64,000 nucleotides of DNA from Flavobacterium cutihirudinis (GCF_003385895.1 NZ_QRDQ01000009.1:1-64000); one strand, 5' to 3'; positions 1 to 10,147 are shown, numbered from the stretch's first letter. The notes: generated by a model from the letters alone, not told the origin. Numbers and translations are program-made.

Positions 1-76
1 GTGCTATACCCCTCGACTTGCATGTGTTAAGCCTGCCGCTAGCGTTCATCCTGAGCCAGGATCAAACTCTTCATCG
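1..76 (-). rRNA. rrs: 16S ribosomal RNA, 5' end (partial)
   Basis: Read on the minus strand, the left edge gives the universal 5' segment of bacterial 16S rRNA: GAGTTTGATCCTGGCTCAG followed by GATGAACGCTAGCGGCAGGC and the ACACATGCAAGTCGAGG stretch. The gene runs leftward out of the window, so only about 76 nt of roughly 1,500 are present. The exact mature 5' nucleotide is estimated within a few bases. The GCTAGCGGCAGGCTTAACACATG form is typical of Bacteroidota. It fixes the sulfatase operon as the next gene block upstream of an rRNA operon, transcribed in the same direction. Confidence 0.97.
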
Positions 77-246
77 TATATTTTTATATTATATAGTCGA
101 TGCCTTATCTAGTGGTTCTTTTCGAATCTTGCGATCCTATTACTCTTATTCTATTTGTTTTGAGATCGCTCCCAAAACGGCTGTCAATTCAATATGTCTA
201 CGAACGTGTATTCTTTTTTTGTTTCGCTTGTTTCTCAAAGCGGGTG

Positions 247-276
247 CAAAAGTAGAAAACTTATTAGCATTTACAA
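247..276 (-). promoter_or_regulatory. rRNA operon promoter (Bacteroidota type)
   Basis: The minus strand carries TTG (274-276), a 19-nt spacer and TACTTTTG (247-254). This is an exact match to the Bacteroidota primary sigma factor consensus TTG-N19-TAnnTTTG. An A/T-rich stretch at 285-303 lies directly upstream and could serve as an UP-like element. Transcription would start near 240. About 165 nt of leader (77-240) would then precede the 16S gene; no other gene is seen in it. Confidence 0.85.
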
Positions 277-528
277 GCCTTTTTGTAATATTTTTTTAAA
301 TATTTTTAGTACATTTTAATTAACTCACTGATAACATAATACTTGAGGGTTAAAATTTCTAGCTGAATATTAAAGATTTTACCTACAATATTAAATTTCA
401 AACAGAAAATCATTACAACACTCACTGATCTTATTATGTACTCGAGCTTATACATTAAATAATATCGCATCATTAAAATAGAAGAATTACCTTTTGTACT
501 ACAAAAAATCAAACAATTACAAAAGGTA

Positions 529-702
529 TTACGAAATTTCATTTTCGACATTAAAAAAACATCTACAATTATAAGAAAGACCAATAAATACGATTAAAGT
601 TAAAACAAGCATTAAAACAGGCAATATCATCCAGAAATTAGTTCCTATTTCTCCTTCCGACATCCCGCCGATAACTGTCAAAACTAAAACGTCTGTAAAC
701 AT
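529..702 (-). CDS. possible small membrane protein (doubtful)
   Basis: A 57-residue reading frame from the ATG at 702. It is rich in hydrophobic residues and could form two membrane helices (TDVLVLTVIGG and FWMILPVLMLVLTLIVFIGL) joined by an acidic turn. I recognise no family. It lies in the 277-1042 gap between the rRNA promoter and the last sulfatase gene, where no other coding signal is convincing and no terminator is obvious. It could equally be decayed sequence. Confidence 0.22.
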   Translation of the reverse strand: MFTDVLVLTVIGGMSEGEIGTNFWMILPVLMLVLTLIVFIGLSYNCRCFFNVENEIS

Positions 703-1042
703 GTAAAAACTACTATAATATATATTGCGAGTTTTTAGCAATTCCTAAACTGCTAACCATTTGGTTAAAAATTAAGAATACGAAGAAAAAAAGAGCTGGT
801 AAAAAATTCAATTAAGAAGTAAAAACTAAGTATACAACAATCCCTCCTACAATCATATGCGCAAGCAGATGCGGTACTTAAATTTATTTTATAAAAACGG
901 AATGTATAAAATGATGATAATATAGATAAGAAATTTCGAAATCGGATATGCCATTTGAACTATTATATGACGTATACTTAGCTACATTTATTGCTATTTA
1001 TTGGATGAGTAAGTTAATCCGGAAAATTTCACTTTCTAGTTT

Positions 1043-3451
1043 TTACAACAAATCCACTTTCACACTATTAATTTTACCATCAAATTTAAAAGGTGCTTTT
1101 TTATAATATCGGATGGAAACTGGTCCTCCAAGATCTTCACCAACATCAAAAGTTTCACTAGCTGTAAAGGCAACTGGAACAGTTCGTTTTACTTCGCCTT
1201 TGGCATATTCTTTTCCGTCAACTGAAATAACAATTTCTGCAAGAGCTCCAGGTTTTGCAATTGTGGTTAAAACTTCTATTTTATGTTTTCCTGCGGGAAC
1301 TTTTGCGGAAGATTCAACATTATAGCGTTCAATAATCAGCATGTTATATTCGTAAACTAACTTTCCGTTATCCATAAACAAAGTCACACCGCCACCAGAA
1401 CCACCAAGTGCATACAAAACCCCTGAAGCATTTTCTTTAATTTCAACATCGGCCACAACTTTATTACTTTTTTTACCTAAACCGGGCGCGCTGAATTCGG
1501 GCATGCGTTTAGTGGTTTCATCAAAAGTCCATGAAGTATAAGGCGCTTTTATAACATCTTCAGGATGAATACGAAGCCAGATTCCGGCTCCAATTGGATA
1601 ATCTTTATTCTTTTTGGCTTCTTCATTAAAGACTTCCTGAAGTTCCTTAAGTTTCTGCGGATTCTTAGATGCTAAATCATTAAACTGAGTATAATCCTCC
1701 TTGATGTTGTACAGTTCCCAAACATCTTTCGTTGAATCCCATTCGGCTAAACCTTTTTGAGCAGGAATCCAAGGGTATAAAGGTCCAAAAGTACAGGCGT
1801 ACCAGCCATCTTTGTAAACTCCCCGGCTTCCGTTGTTATCAAAAAACTGAACTTTGGATACTTCTTTTGCTTTGGCATCATTAAATGTGTATTTAAAACT
1901 GACCCCGTCTATTGGCATTTGCTCAAAACCATTTACGACTTTTGGCGCTTTAATATTCAAAATATCATAAATAGTCGGCACAACATCGTTTATATGATGA
2001 AACTGACTTCTAGGCGTATTATCCGGTTTTATCATTTTTGGCCAGCGAACAACCATTGCATTCTGCGTTCCTCCAAAATGAGAAGCGACCAATTTTGTAT
2101 GTTTAAAAGGTGTATTTCCGGCCCAGGCCCAAGCTGCATGATAATTATTTTCTAAAAGAGGACCACCAATTGCATCTAATCCGCCGAGTTTGTTTAAAGC
2201 ATCTAGCTGTTGCTGAATGGTGTTTGAAACTCCGTTTTGAGCCAATAATTCACTGATGGAACCATTTTGTCCTTCGGCACTTGAACCATTGTCTCCCCAG
2301 ATAAAGAAAACGATTGTATTGTCTTTTTGTCCATTCGCTTCAAGCGCATCCAAAACTCTTCCAACTTCATGATCTGCATGCTCAACATAACCCGCAAATA
2401 CTTCCATCATACGAATCTGAAAAGCTCTTTCTGATTTTGGAATACTTTCCCAAGAAGCCATAGTTTTGTCTCTCGCCGTTAGCATGGCATTTTTAGGAAT
2501 CCAGCCTAGTTCTTTCTGACGTTTAAATACTTTTTCGCGATAAGCATCCCAGCCGTCATCAAATTTTCCTTTGTATTTATCTGCCCATTCTTTAAAAATA
2601 TGATGTGGAGCATGACCAGCACCCGGAGCAAAATACAGTAGAAATGGTTTATCTGCAGCGTAAGATTTATGTTGATTCATCCACTCAATCGCGTGATCTG
2701 CCAAATCAGTTGTCAGATGGTATTTTTCGTCTTTTGGTGGTTCAACCGGAGTAAAATCATTTATCAATCTTGGTTCATATTGTGAAGTTTCTCCAGCAAG
2801 AAATCCGTAAAAATGCTGAAATCCGTAATTGACCGGCCAATAATCAAATGGTCCAGCAACTGTTGTTTGGTTAGCAGGAGTATTGTGCCATTTTCCAAAA
2901 GCAGAAGTACTATAACCATAATCTTTTAAAACTTCGGCAACTGTGGCAGCTTCTTTCGGAATAATTCCAGTGTAACCGTCCCAATCTACGGCTCTTTCGG
3001 CAATAGTTCCGTTTCCTACATGTGTATGGTTTCTGCCTGTTAGTAAAGCAGCACGGCTTGGCGAACAGATTGATGTAGTGTGAAATTCATTGTACGCAAT
3101 TCCTTCTTTGAACACTTTTGTTAAAGTTGGCGTGTTTACACCGCCTCCAAAAGTTGAGGGCGTACCAAAACCTAAATCGTCCATCAAAATAATAATGATG
3201 TTTGGTGCATCTTTTGGCAAATGATCAGGCTGTGCTCTTCTTTTGTGCGTACTTTCTGCAAGGGTTTCATTCGCAATACTAGCACTTGGAACTGGCGGAA
3301 AAGGCAACACATCCTGAGCATAAATTTTAATGTTACTGATAATAATCAAAACAAGTAATAAAAATATACTACAACCTTTGTTTCGAAAAGAGCCGTTAAA
3401 TTTTAAATTACTGATTTTCTCTAAACTATAAAATTCTTCCATGATTTTCAA
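1043..3451 (-). CDS. secreted type I sulfatase (arylsulfatase-like), operon gene 4
   Basis: Hydrolyses sulfate esters with a formylglycine residue made from a cysteine. An N-terminal hydrophobic segment (about residues 28-45, ending IYAQ) should export it. The alkaline-phosphatase-fold core follows: metal-binding DD (91-92) in NIIIILMDDLGFG, and the maturation signature [12 protein letters not shown] with catalytic Cys129. A further metal-site segment, WGDNGSS, lies mid-protein. A C-terminal region of about 150 residues, beta-rich by eye, follows. At 802 residues it belongs with the long AtsA-like arylsulfatases. It is the last gene of a four-sulfatase operon, 39 nt behind its closest paralogue; both begin the mature protein with QDVLPFPP. 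The N-terminus is long, and the Met at residue 4 is an alternative start. Substrate cannot be read from sequence. No sulfatase-maturating enzyme is in the window. Confidence 0.92.
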   Translation of the reverse strand: MKIMEEFYSLEKISNLKFNGSFRNKGCSIFLLLVLIIISNIKIYAQDVLPFPPVPSASIANETLAESTHKRRAQPDHLPKDAPNIIIILMDDLGFGTPSTFGGGVNTPTLTKVFKEGIAYNEFHTTSICSPSRAALLTGRNHTHVGNGTIAERAVDWDGYTGIIPKEAATVAEVLKDYGYSTSAFGKWHNTPANQTTVAGPFDYWPVNYGFQHFYGFLAGETSQYEPRLINDFTPVEPPKDEKYHLTTDLADHAIEWMNQHKSYAADKPFLLYFAPGAGHAPHHIFKEWADKYKGKFDDGWDAYREKVFKRQKELGWIPKNAMLTARDKTMASWESIPKSERAFQIRMMEVFAGYVEHADHEVGRVLDALEANGQKDNTIVFFIWGDNGSSAEGQNGSISELLAQNGVSNTIQQQLDALNKLGGLDAIGGPLLENNYHAAWAWAGNTPFKHTKLVASHFGGTQNAMVVRWPKMIKPDNTPRSQFHHINDVVPTIYDILNIKAPKVVNGFEQMPIDGVSFKYTFNDAKAKEVSKVQFFDNNGSRGVYKDGWYACTFGPLYPWIPAQKGLAEWDSTKDVWELYNIKEDYTQFNDLASKNPQKLKELQEVFNEEAKKNKDYPIGAGIWLRIHPEDVIKAPYTSWTFDETTKRMPEFSAPGLGKKSNKVVADVEIKENASGVLYALGGSGGGVTLFMDNGKLVYEYNMLIIERYNVESSAKVPAGKHKIEVLTTIAKPGALAEIVISVDGKEYAKGEVKRTVPVAFTASETFDVGEDLGGPVSIRYYKKAPFKFDGKINSVKVDLL

Positions 3452-3490
3452 ATCTTAAAGGTTTTGATACAATTTTTAAAACTGAGTTTA

Positions 3491-5872
3491 TCAACTTTTC
3501 TTTGTATATACAATTTTAGTTTTTCCAATTTTTCCATTAAATGAAAATGGAGCCTGATCAAAATAATCTAAGGAAACTGGCGAATCTAAATCGGTTCCGA
3601 TATCGAAAGTGGCATTTGATGTAAAATGAAGAGACATAGCTGTTGGAACCTTTCCCTGTCCAACCGACGAACCATTTACTTTTAACGTCACGTTCATCGA
3701 GCCGCCAATTTTATCAACCAATTTTGACTCGATTTCGATTTTTACTTTGCCTTTCGGTAGTTTATCTTTCGATTTAATTTTTGTTCGTTGTACTTCAAAC
3801 AAATTAAACTCATAATTTAAATAACCCTCTTTTACATAACAGGTAACACCGCCAGAAAATCCCGCTAGCGCATACAAAACACCATTTGCGTTTTCAGGAA
3901 CTTCCACATCCATTGTTACGGTGCTGCTTACTTTTCCTAATTTTGGCGCTGCAGATTCCGGCATTCCTTTAATAGGCGAATCAAAAGTCCATTCTGTCAA
4001 AGGCGAAGAAGGTGCGTCTTCAGGATGATACAGCGCAGTTGACCATAATCCACCGCCAATTGGAAGGTTTTTATTTTTTGCTGATTCCGTTAAAAATAAA
4101 GCTTTTAGTTCTTCCAATTTTTTAGGTTCTTTCGCTGCGAGATCAACTGCTTGAGACCAATCCTGATCAAGATTATACAATTGCCAAGTATCTGTAAGTG
4201 GTGACCATTGTTTAATACCTTTCGGAATTCCTCCTACCCATGGCTCTCTTGGTCCTCTGGCGCTTGCAAACCAACCATCCTGATAGATTCCCCGGCTTGC
4301 CATAATATCAAAAAACTGTGTATGACGTGTTCCTTTTGCTTTCGGGTCAGTAAAAGTGTAAACCATACTTACTCCGTCTAATTCATCCTGAGCAAAACCA
4401 TTTACTACTTTTGGAACCGGAATTTTATCAATTTCATAGATTGTCGCAGCGATATCAATTACATGATGAAACTGCGGTCTTGGTGTTTTATCGTGTTTGA
4501 TTCCTTTTGGCCACGAAATAGCCATTGGCTGACGAGTTCCACCAAAATAAGCACCCTGCAATTTTGTTCCCTGATACGGCGTACTTGTAGCCCAAGCCCA
4601 ACCTGCATTGAACATATTATCGGTTTTTGGCCCGCCAAGAACATCTAAACCTCCTAATTCATTTAAAGCAGTAATATGTTGTTCTATTTTTGTTGGAATT
4701 GCATTTTGTGCCAATTGTTCACTAATTGTTCCATTTAAACCTTCTGCAGAAGAACCATTGTCTCCCCAAATATAAATTATCAATGTATTATCAAGTTCTC
4801 CTAATTTTTCGATTTCGTCGATAACTCTTCCTGCATTAAAATCGGCATGTTCTGCAAAACCAGCCCAGATTTCCATAAGTCGGCGCTGAAAAGGTTTTTC
4901 TGCTTCTGGGATATTTGCCCAAGAAGTCATCGATTCAGCCCTTGGCGTAAGCAAAGTATTCTGCGGAATCCATCCCAGCTCTTTCTGGCGTTTGAATACT
5001 CTTTCGCGGTAAGCGTCCCATCCATCATCAAATTTGCCTTTGTATTTGTCTGCCCATTCTTTCATCACATGATGCGGACCATGCGCTGCACCGGGCGCCC
5101 AATACACAAAAAACGGTTTTTCGGGTGCATATGCTTTTTGTTCAGTCAGCCACAAAATTGCATCGTCGGCCAAATCCTCTGATAAGTGGTAATAACCATG
5201 ACCTCCAGAAGTTTTTGGATGTTCTACATAAGTTGTATTTCGTACCAAAGTAGGTTCATACTGCGAAGCTTCTCCGGCAAGGAAACCATAAAAATATTCA
5301 AATCCATAACCTGTCGGCCAATAATCGAAAGGCCCTTTTGACGTAATTTGTTCTTCGGGCGTATTGTGCCATTTTCCAAATGCTGCGGTGTTATAACCAT
5401 AATCTTTTAGTATTTCGGCCATTGTAGCAGAACTCTTTGGAATGGTTCCGCTAAAACCATCAAAATCATTGGCTATCGCGGCAATCTGACCATTACCTAC
5501 ACGTGTGTGATTACGTCCCGTAAGCAAAGAAGCACGCGTTGGCGAACACATGGCTGTGGAATGGAAACGATTATATGAAATTCCTGTATTTGCAACTCTG
5601 GATAATGTTGGCGTATTGATTTCTCCACCATAAGTTGAAGGCGCTCCCGGACCTGCATCATCCATTAATATTATCAAGATATTTGGTGCATCTGCCGGCA
5701 AATGTTTTGGTTCTGTTCTTTTTTTATAAGTCGATGTTTCAATTGTTACACCAGCCTGAGAAGCCGATGGAGCTGGAGGAAATGGCAATACATCCTGCGC
5801 ATTTACAAAAAACACGGATAAAAAATTTATACTAAAAAAGACAATGATCTTTATATGTTTTTTAGCTTCCAT
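3491..5872 (-). CDS. secreted type I sulfatase (arylsulfatase-like), operon gene 3
   Basis: A 793-residue paralogue of the gene at 1043. The signal peptide is residues 1-25 (ends VNAQ). Metal-binding DD is at 71-72, and the formylglycine signature CSPTRASLLTGR has Cys109. WGDNGSSAEG supplies further active-site residues, and the C-terminal 150 residues again look beta-rich. The two proteins share the mature N-terminus QDVLPFPPxPSAS and long identical stretches such as KEWADKYKGKFDDGWDAYRE, so they are tandem duplicates that have since diverged. The gene sits 63 nt downstream of the shorter sulfatase at 5936. A Cys-type sulfatase needs FGE or anSME for activation; neither is encoded here. Confidence 0.93.
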   Translation of the reverse strand: MEAKKHIKIIVFFSINFLSVFFVNAQDVLPFPPAPSASQAGVTIETSTYKKRTEPKHLPADAPNILIILMDDAGPGAPSTYGGEINTPTLSRVANTGISYNRFHSTAMCSPTRASLLTGRNHTRVGNGQIAAIANDFDGFSGTIPKSSATMAEILKDYGYNTAAFGKWHNTPEEQITSKGPFDYWPTGYGFEYFYGFLAGEASQYEPTLVRNTTYVEHPKTSGGHGYYHLSEDLADDAILWLTEQKAYAPEKPFFVYWAPGAAHGPHHVMKEWADKYKGKFDDGWDAYRERVFKRQKELGWIPQNTLLTPRAESMTSWANIPEAEKPFQRRLMEIWAGFAEHADFNAGRVIDEIEKLGELDNTLIIYIWGDNGSSAEGLNGTISEQLAQNAIPTKIEQHITALNELGGLDVLGGPKTDNMFNAGWAWATSTPYQGTKLQGAYFGGTRQPMAISWPKGIKHDKTPRPQFHHVIDIAATIYEIDKIPVPKVVNGFAQDELDGVSMVYTFTDPKAKGTRHTQFFDIMASRGIYQDGWFASARGPREPWVGGIPKGIKQWSPLTDTWQLYNLDQDWSQAVDLAAKEPKKLEELKALFLTESAKNKNLPIGGGLWSTALYHPEDAPSSPLTEWTFDSPIKGMPESAAPKLGKVSSTVTMDVEVPENANGVLYALAGFSGGVTCYVKEGYLNYEFNLFEVQRTKIKSKDKLPKGKVKIEIESKLVDKIGGSMNVTLKVNGSSVGQGKVPTAMSLHFTSNATFDIGTDLDSPVSLDYFDQAPFSFNGKIGKTKIVYTKKS

Positions 5873-5935
5873 TACAGACAGTTTATTATTTGAATCTTTA
5901 CTTTTTCTACATTTTATAATGCACTAGAAGAATTA

Positions 5936-7375
5936 TTACTCAGCACCCGGTTTCTTCAAACCAATATCCTTCATTGGATATTTTTGATAAGTTGCCAAAT
6001 GAGCAGCTATAAGACCCATAACACCCGGAATTCCCCATTCGAAATAACGGTGTCCTTGGCTCAATTGTTCTTTTGGATCAGCATAAATATTATAAACCCA
6101 TGGACTCATTCCGATACTTTGAATTGTGGACTGATCCAGATTTCTTCTTGTTGCCGAAGTATTAAAAACATTCATGTGCACTTTATATTCCTGCCAACGA
6201 ATCGCCATAAATTTAGTTTCTGAATACATAAAAACAGCATTTCGATTCGATACCCCTTTATCTGACAAGAAAAAAGATAACTGATCTACTCCATCAATAT
6301 AATTAGATGCCGGAATCTTATCTACAACTCCTGCTGCCGAAAGAGAAGTATTAAACATATCACAGATATCAAACAGACCATCGCTGATACGTCCCGGAGC
6401 AATCATGCCTTTCCAGTAAGCAATTCCCGGCACTCTTACACCGCCTTCCCATGTGGTTCCTTTTCCTCCTCTAAATGGTGTGTAACCACCGTCTGGCCAG
6501 ACATCTTCATTAGGTCCATTGTCAGAAGTAAGGAATACTAATGTATTTTCATCAATTTTTAAATCCTGTAAAAGTTTCATTAGTCTTCCCACAATATCAT
6601 CGACTTCTACAATTGCATCTTTATACGGAATTGCTGCTGGGCTTTTTCCTTTATAACCTTCAGATACATAGTTGTCATTATGCACTTTTGAAAAAGAATG
6701 AATCAAATAAAATGGTTTATTTTCTTTTACCGAACGTTTGATGAAGTCCTCACTGTAATCGGCAAAAACCTGATCTACTTTAGACAATTCTTCAATAGTC
6801 GAAATGGGTTGTACTACTTTATTTTCTTCTCCTTTTTTACCTGTCAGGATATTTTGATTTACCATTTTTTTAACCGCATTGAGTCTTTCTGGTTTATTAA
6901 TTAAATCCGGATAAATCCACTCATTTACAAGCTGTGCATATTCTGACTGAACAGAACCAAATCCTAACCATTCATCATAACCTACTTCGTTTGGAAGACT
7001 TCCTTTGCTTTCGCCTAAATGCCATTTACCAGAAATGGCCGATTTATAACCATTTTGAGAAAGTATTTTAGCCGTTGTATTTTCTGAAGCCCAAGGATTA
7101 ACTTTCGGATTTTCTCCAGTTAAAGTCGGCCTTGTTAGTCCCGATCTTGCCGGAATTCTTCCCGTCATAATTGCTGCGCGACTTGGTGTACAAGTTGGTT
7201 GCGCATAAGTCGAAGTTAGCTGTAAACCTTCATGCGCCAATTTATCCATATTTGGAGTTGGTGCGCCAATCGCTACACCTCCACCATAAACACCAATATC
7301 TCCATATCCCATGTCATCAATAAGAATGATCAAAATGTTGGGTTTCTTTTTTAATTTGCTCATTTTGTCCTTCAT
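5936..7375 (-). CDS. type I sulfatase with its signal peptide cut off by an amber codon, operon gene 2
   Basis: The longest uninterrupted frame gives 479 residues from MKDKMSKLKKKPNILIILID. It holds the complete sulfatase core: DD at 20-21, signature CTPSRAAIMTGR with Cys62, and TSDNGPNEDVW for the distal metal site. It is shorter and of a different subfamily from its three neighbours (GYGDIGVYGGG type). As it stands it has no export signal. In the same frame, 46 codons upstream, an ATG at 7513 opens a good signal peptide that is broken by TAG at 7454-7456. The intended product was therefore probably about 525 residues and exported. Re-initiation at this Met would give a cytoplasmic protein. 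See the separate entry for the interrupted 5' part. Confidence 0.85.
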   Translation of the reverse strand: MKDKMSKLKKKPNILIILIDDMGYGDIGVYGGGVAIGAPTPNMDKLAHEGLQLTSTYAQPTCTPSRAAIMTGRIPARSGLTRPTLTGENPKVNPWASENTTAKILSQNGYKSAISGKWHLGESKGSLPNEVGYDEWLGFGSVQSEYAQLVNEWIYPDLINKPERLNAVKKMVNQNILTGKKGEENKVVQPISTIEELSKVDQVFADYSEDFIKRSVKENKPFYLIHSFSKVHNDNYVSEGYKGKSPAAIPYKDAIVEVDDIVGRLMKLLQDLKIDENTLVFLTSDNGPNEDVWPDGGYTPFRGGKGTTWEGGVRVPGIAYWKGMIAPGRISDGLFDICDMFNTSLSAAGVVDKIPASNYIDGVDQLSFFLSDKGVSNRNAVFMYSETKFMAIRWQEYKVHMNVFNTSATRRNLDQSTIQSIGMSPWVYNIYADPKEQLSQGHRYFEWGIPGVMGLIAAHLATYQKYPMKDIGLKKPGAE

Positions 7376-7513
7376 TTCTTTATCCTGATCTGGATGCGGA
7401 ATTGCAGGTTCTAAATACTCTTTTACTTTAACTGTCGGATTAAAATAATTTTGCTACGCGCTGATTTCAGTAGCAAAAGCCAAAACAACGAATAAAACAA
7501 GGTACTTTCTCAT
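7376..7513 (-). pseudogene. interrupted 5' end of the sulfatase gene (signal peptide plus amber stop)
   Basis: From ATG 7513 the minus strand reads MRKYLVLFVVLAFATEISA, a textbook Sec signal peptide. It then meets TAG (7454-7456) and continues in the same frame QNYFNPTVKVKEY... straight into the sulfatase at 7375. The offset is exactly 46 codons with no frameshift. A single C-to-T change from CAG (Gln) would explain the stop, leaving the cleavage site Ala-Gln. Either a recent nonsense mutation or a base-call error is possible. The rest of the gene shows no other decay, which favours a recent event. Confidence 0.85.
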
Positions 7514-7569
7514 AATTCTTTATTTATGCTAAAATTTTTAATTTACAATTCACCATTTACAATTAATAG

Positions 7570-9942
7570 CTATTTCAGGTCAATATTCACCTTGTCAATT
7601 TTTCCAGTAAACTTAAATGGAAGCTTATACGAATAGGCAACCGGAGATCCCGTATCTTCGCCAATTCCAAAAGTATCGATTCCGAAACGAGCTGCTACGG
7701 TTTTATCAATTCGTCCTTCACCTACTAACTTATTATTGATATAAAGTTTTCCGGTTCCTCCTTTTCCAGTTCCACCGCCATCATAAGCAAAATCAAATCG
7801 TACGGTGCTTTTTCCAACTGGTAATGCTTCTTTTGAAGTAATGACATAACGGGCATCATCAAAATAATTATAATGATATACCAGTTTCCCGTTTTGAACA
7901 TATAAAGCAAATCCTGCTGAGCTTCCGCCAGAAGCCACAATAATACCGCTATCTGATTTAGATTTCAGCTCAATTTCAGCTGTAATGCTATGCGATTTAT
8001 TTTTAGTGTTTGGCGAAGCCGTTTCAGCCAGTCTCGTTGCTCCGGCATAAAAGGTAAAGTGTTTGCGTTTAGGATCTGACGGTGTAGGTTTAGGTGAAAT
8101 CAATCGGCCAGTTCCTCTGTCATCTAGCGGATAAACATTGTATTTTTTTGCTTCTTCATTAAAAATAGTTTTCAATTCCTCAAGCTTTTCCGGATATTTT
8201 TTAGCCAAATCAACCGATTCGCTGTAATCTTCCTCAATATTATAAAGCTCCCATTTATCTTTATCCCAATTTCCCGGTGCAAAATCCTGTCTCCACGGGA
8301 AAGTGTGTTGCGTTGCCGCAACCCAACCATTATCATAAATGGCTCTGTTACTGAAGATTTCAAAATATTGTCTGGTTCTAACCGGTTTGGCATTTTTATC
8401 TGTAAAAGTAGACAAGAACGAAACTCCATCCATAGGTTTCTGTTCCACACCGTCAACCGTTTTTGGCGCTGGCAAATGAGATGCATCTAAAACTGTTGGA
8501 AGCACATCAATCAAATGCACAAACTGGCTGCGCATTCCACCTTTATCTTTTATCACTTTTGGCCAGCTTACTACCATAGGATTTCGGCTTCCGCCAAAGT
8601 GAGAAGCTACTTGTTTTACCCATTGAAAAGGCGCATTTCCTGCCCAAGCCCAACCTACAGGATAATGAGGCTCTGTATTAGGATTTCCAATTTCATCAAG
8701 ATGTTTTAAGTTGTCTGCCAAAGGAGTGGCTATTCCGCTCAATGCTTTAATTTCGTTGACTGTTCCTTCCATTCCTCCTTCAGAACTTGCACCATTATCT
8801 CCAACAATATAAAATATCAGCGTATTATCTGCATCAGGAAGTTTGCTGATGGCTTCTAAAAGTCTTCCTGTTTCATGATCGGCAAACGAAAGATAGCCTG
8901 CATAATTTTCCATCAAACGTGCAAAAAGTTTTTTCTGATCTGCTGAAAGTTTGTCCCAAGGTGTAACCCAGTCTGGTCTTGGAGTTAATTTTGTTCCTTT
9001 TGGAATAATTCCCATTTTTAACTGGCGCTCGTAAGTTTCTTGTCTTACCACATCCCAACCTTTGTCAAACTGACCTTTAAATTTATCACGCCATTCTTTT
9101 GGTGCATGATGTGGGGCGTGTGCAGCTCCGGGAGCAAAATATAGCATAACCGGTTTTTGTGGTGCAACAGATTTGCTGTATTCCAACCAGTTGATTGCTC
9201 TATCGGTCATATCGGTCATGAAATGATAGCCTTGTTCCGGAGATTTGTCTGGTTCTACAGCTTTGGTATTTTCAAAAAGAACTGGGTAATACTGATGAGT
9301 CTCTCCTGCATTAAACCCATAAAAGTAATCGAAACCTAACCCCGTAGGCCAACGATCAAAAGGACCTGTAACAGAAGTTTCCCAATCTGGCGTATTATGA
9401 TTTTTTCCAAACCAGCTGGTGCTGTATCCGTTTCCTTTTAAGATTCTTCCTGATGTTGCAGTGGTTTTAGGAATCATACAATTGTAACTTGGATATCCTG
9501 TCGCCCATTCGGCCAAGAAACCAGATCCAGCATTGTGATGATTTCTTCCTGTCAACAAAGCGGCACGCGATGGTCCGCAAATTGCTGTTGTATGAAATCT
9601 ATTGTATTTTAAACCATTTGCAGCGAGTTTATCCAATTCCGGAGTTGGAACAGGACCGCCGAAAGTACTTACTTGTCCAAAACCAACATCATCTAAAAGA
9701 ATGATAATTACGTTTGGTGCACCTTGCGGTGGAGTAACCAGTTTTGGCCATTCTTCTTTGGAATCTTTATATGTTTCCCCAATTTTTCCGCCAAAAGGTG
9801 GTTCTGGAATTGGAAGTATAGTTCTGTCTAATTCTCCCGAATCTGTTTTTTCTGTTACAGAATCATTTTGTTTTGATTGATTGCAGCTGAAAAAAAAAAC
9901 AGCTAAAATTAAGAATAGCTTTGGGCTAATAAACGATTTCAT
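7570..9942 (-). CDS. sulfatase lipoprotein (arylsulfatase-like), operon gene 1
   Basis: I place the start at the ATG at 9942, not at a longer in-frame start at 10026. The first then gives a clean lipoprotein signal, [20 protein letters not shown], with lipidated Cys20; the longer start would run through a palindromic operator candidate. The 790-residue protein has DD at 84-85, signature [12 protein letters not shown] with Cys122, [10 protein letters not shown], and a C-terminal beta-rich region like the genes at 1043 and 3491. It should be anchored in the outer or inner membrane facing out of the cytoplasm. It is the first gene of the operon, 56 nt ahead of the signal-peptide ATG of the next sulfatase. 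Its distance from the other two long paralogues suggests an older duplication. Confidence 0.92.
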   Translation of the reverse strand: MKSFISPKLFLILAVFFFSCNQSKQNDSVTEKTDSGELDRTILPIPEPPFGGKIGETYKDSKEEWPKLVTPPQGAPNVIIILLDDVGFGQVSTFGGPVPTPELDKLAANGLKYNRFHTTAICGPSRAALLTGRNHHNAGSGFLAEWATGYPSYNCMIPKTTATSGRILKGNGYSTSWFGKNHNTPDWETSVTGPFDRWPTGLGFDYFYGFNAGETHQYYPVLFENTKAVEPDKSPEQGYHFMTDMTDRAINWLEYSKSVAPQKPVMLYFAPGAAHAPHHAPKEWRDKFKGQFDKGWDVVRQETYERQLKMGIIPKGTKLTPRPDWVTPWDKLSADQKKLFARLMENYAGYLSFADHETGRLLEAISKLPDADNTLIFYIVGDNGASSEGGMEGTVNEIKALSGIATPLADNLKHLDEIGNPNTEPHYPVGWAWAGNAPFQWVKQVASHFGGSRNPMVVSWPKVIKDKGGMRSQFVHLIDVLPTVLDASHLPAPKTVDGVEQKPMDGVSFLSTFTDKNAKPVRTRQYFEIFSNRAIYDNGWVAATQHTFPWRQDFAPGNWDKDKWELYNIEEDYSESVDLAKKYPEKLEELKTIFNEEAKKYNVYPLDDRGTGRLISPKPTPSDPKRKHFTFYAGATRLAETASPNTKNKSHSITAEIELKSKSDSGIIVASGGSSAGFALYVQNGKLVYHYNYFDDARYVITSKEALPVGKSTVRFDFAYDGGGTGKGGTGKLYINNKLVGEGRIDKTVAARFGIDTFGIGEDTGSPVAYSYKLPFKFTGKIDKVNIDLK

Positions 9943-10005
9943 ATTCGAAGATTTTGAGATACGCACTAATTTACAAACACTGGCAGTACAAAATCTTTTG
10001 ATGAT

Positions 10006-10027
10006 GTTGCAAATTATAATTTGCAAC
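10006..10027. promoter_or_regulatory. perfect 22-bp palindrome, candidate operator of the sulfatase operon
   Basis: The half-site GTTGCAAATTA is followed immediately by its exact reverse complement. The centre is about 75 nt upstream of the first sulfatase ATG (9942), in the promoter region of the operon and beyond the terminator of the neighbouring unit. Perfect symmetry over 22 bp with no spacer is more typical of a dimeric repressor or activator site than of a hairpin. No regulator gene lies beside it. Confidence 0.5.
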
Positions 10028-10147
10028 CAATTTTTAAAACTAAAGCATTTAATTTCTTTTCATAATTCCTTTATCAGCAAAAAAAGAATGTTTTTTTCAC
10101 TTGACAACATCTCAATCATCTCCTGAAAAAAAACTAAAAATCATAAA

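Noticed and set aside
306..584. 92-codon minus-strand frame next to the rRNA promoter
   Set aside because: Composition is that of random AT-rich sequence, no domain, and it overlaps another weak frame. Not supported as a gene.
4459..5182. Open frames on the plus strand and in other frames inside the sulfatase genes
   Set aside because: They are antisense or shifted shadows of conserved sulfatase motifs.
9943..10026. Upstream extension of the first sulfatase
   Set aside because: The extension encodes part of a palindromic operator and no signal sequence; the internal Met at 9942 begins a clean lipoprotein signal.
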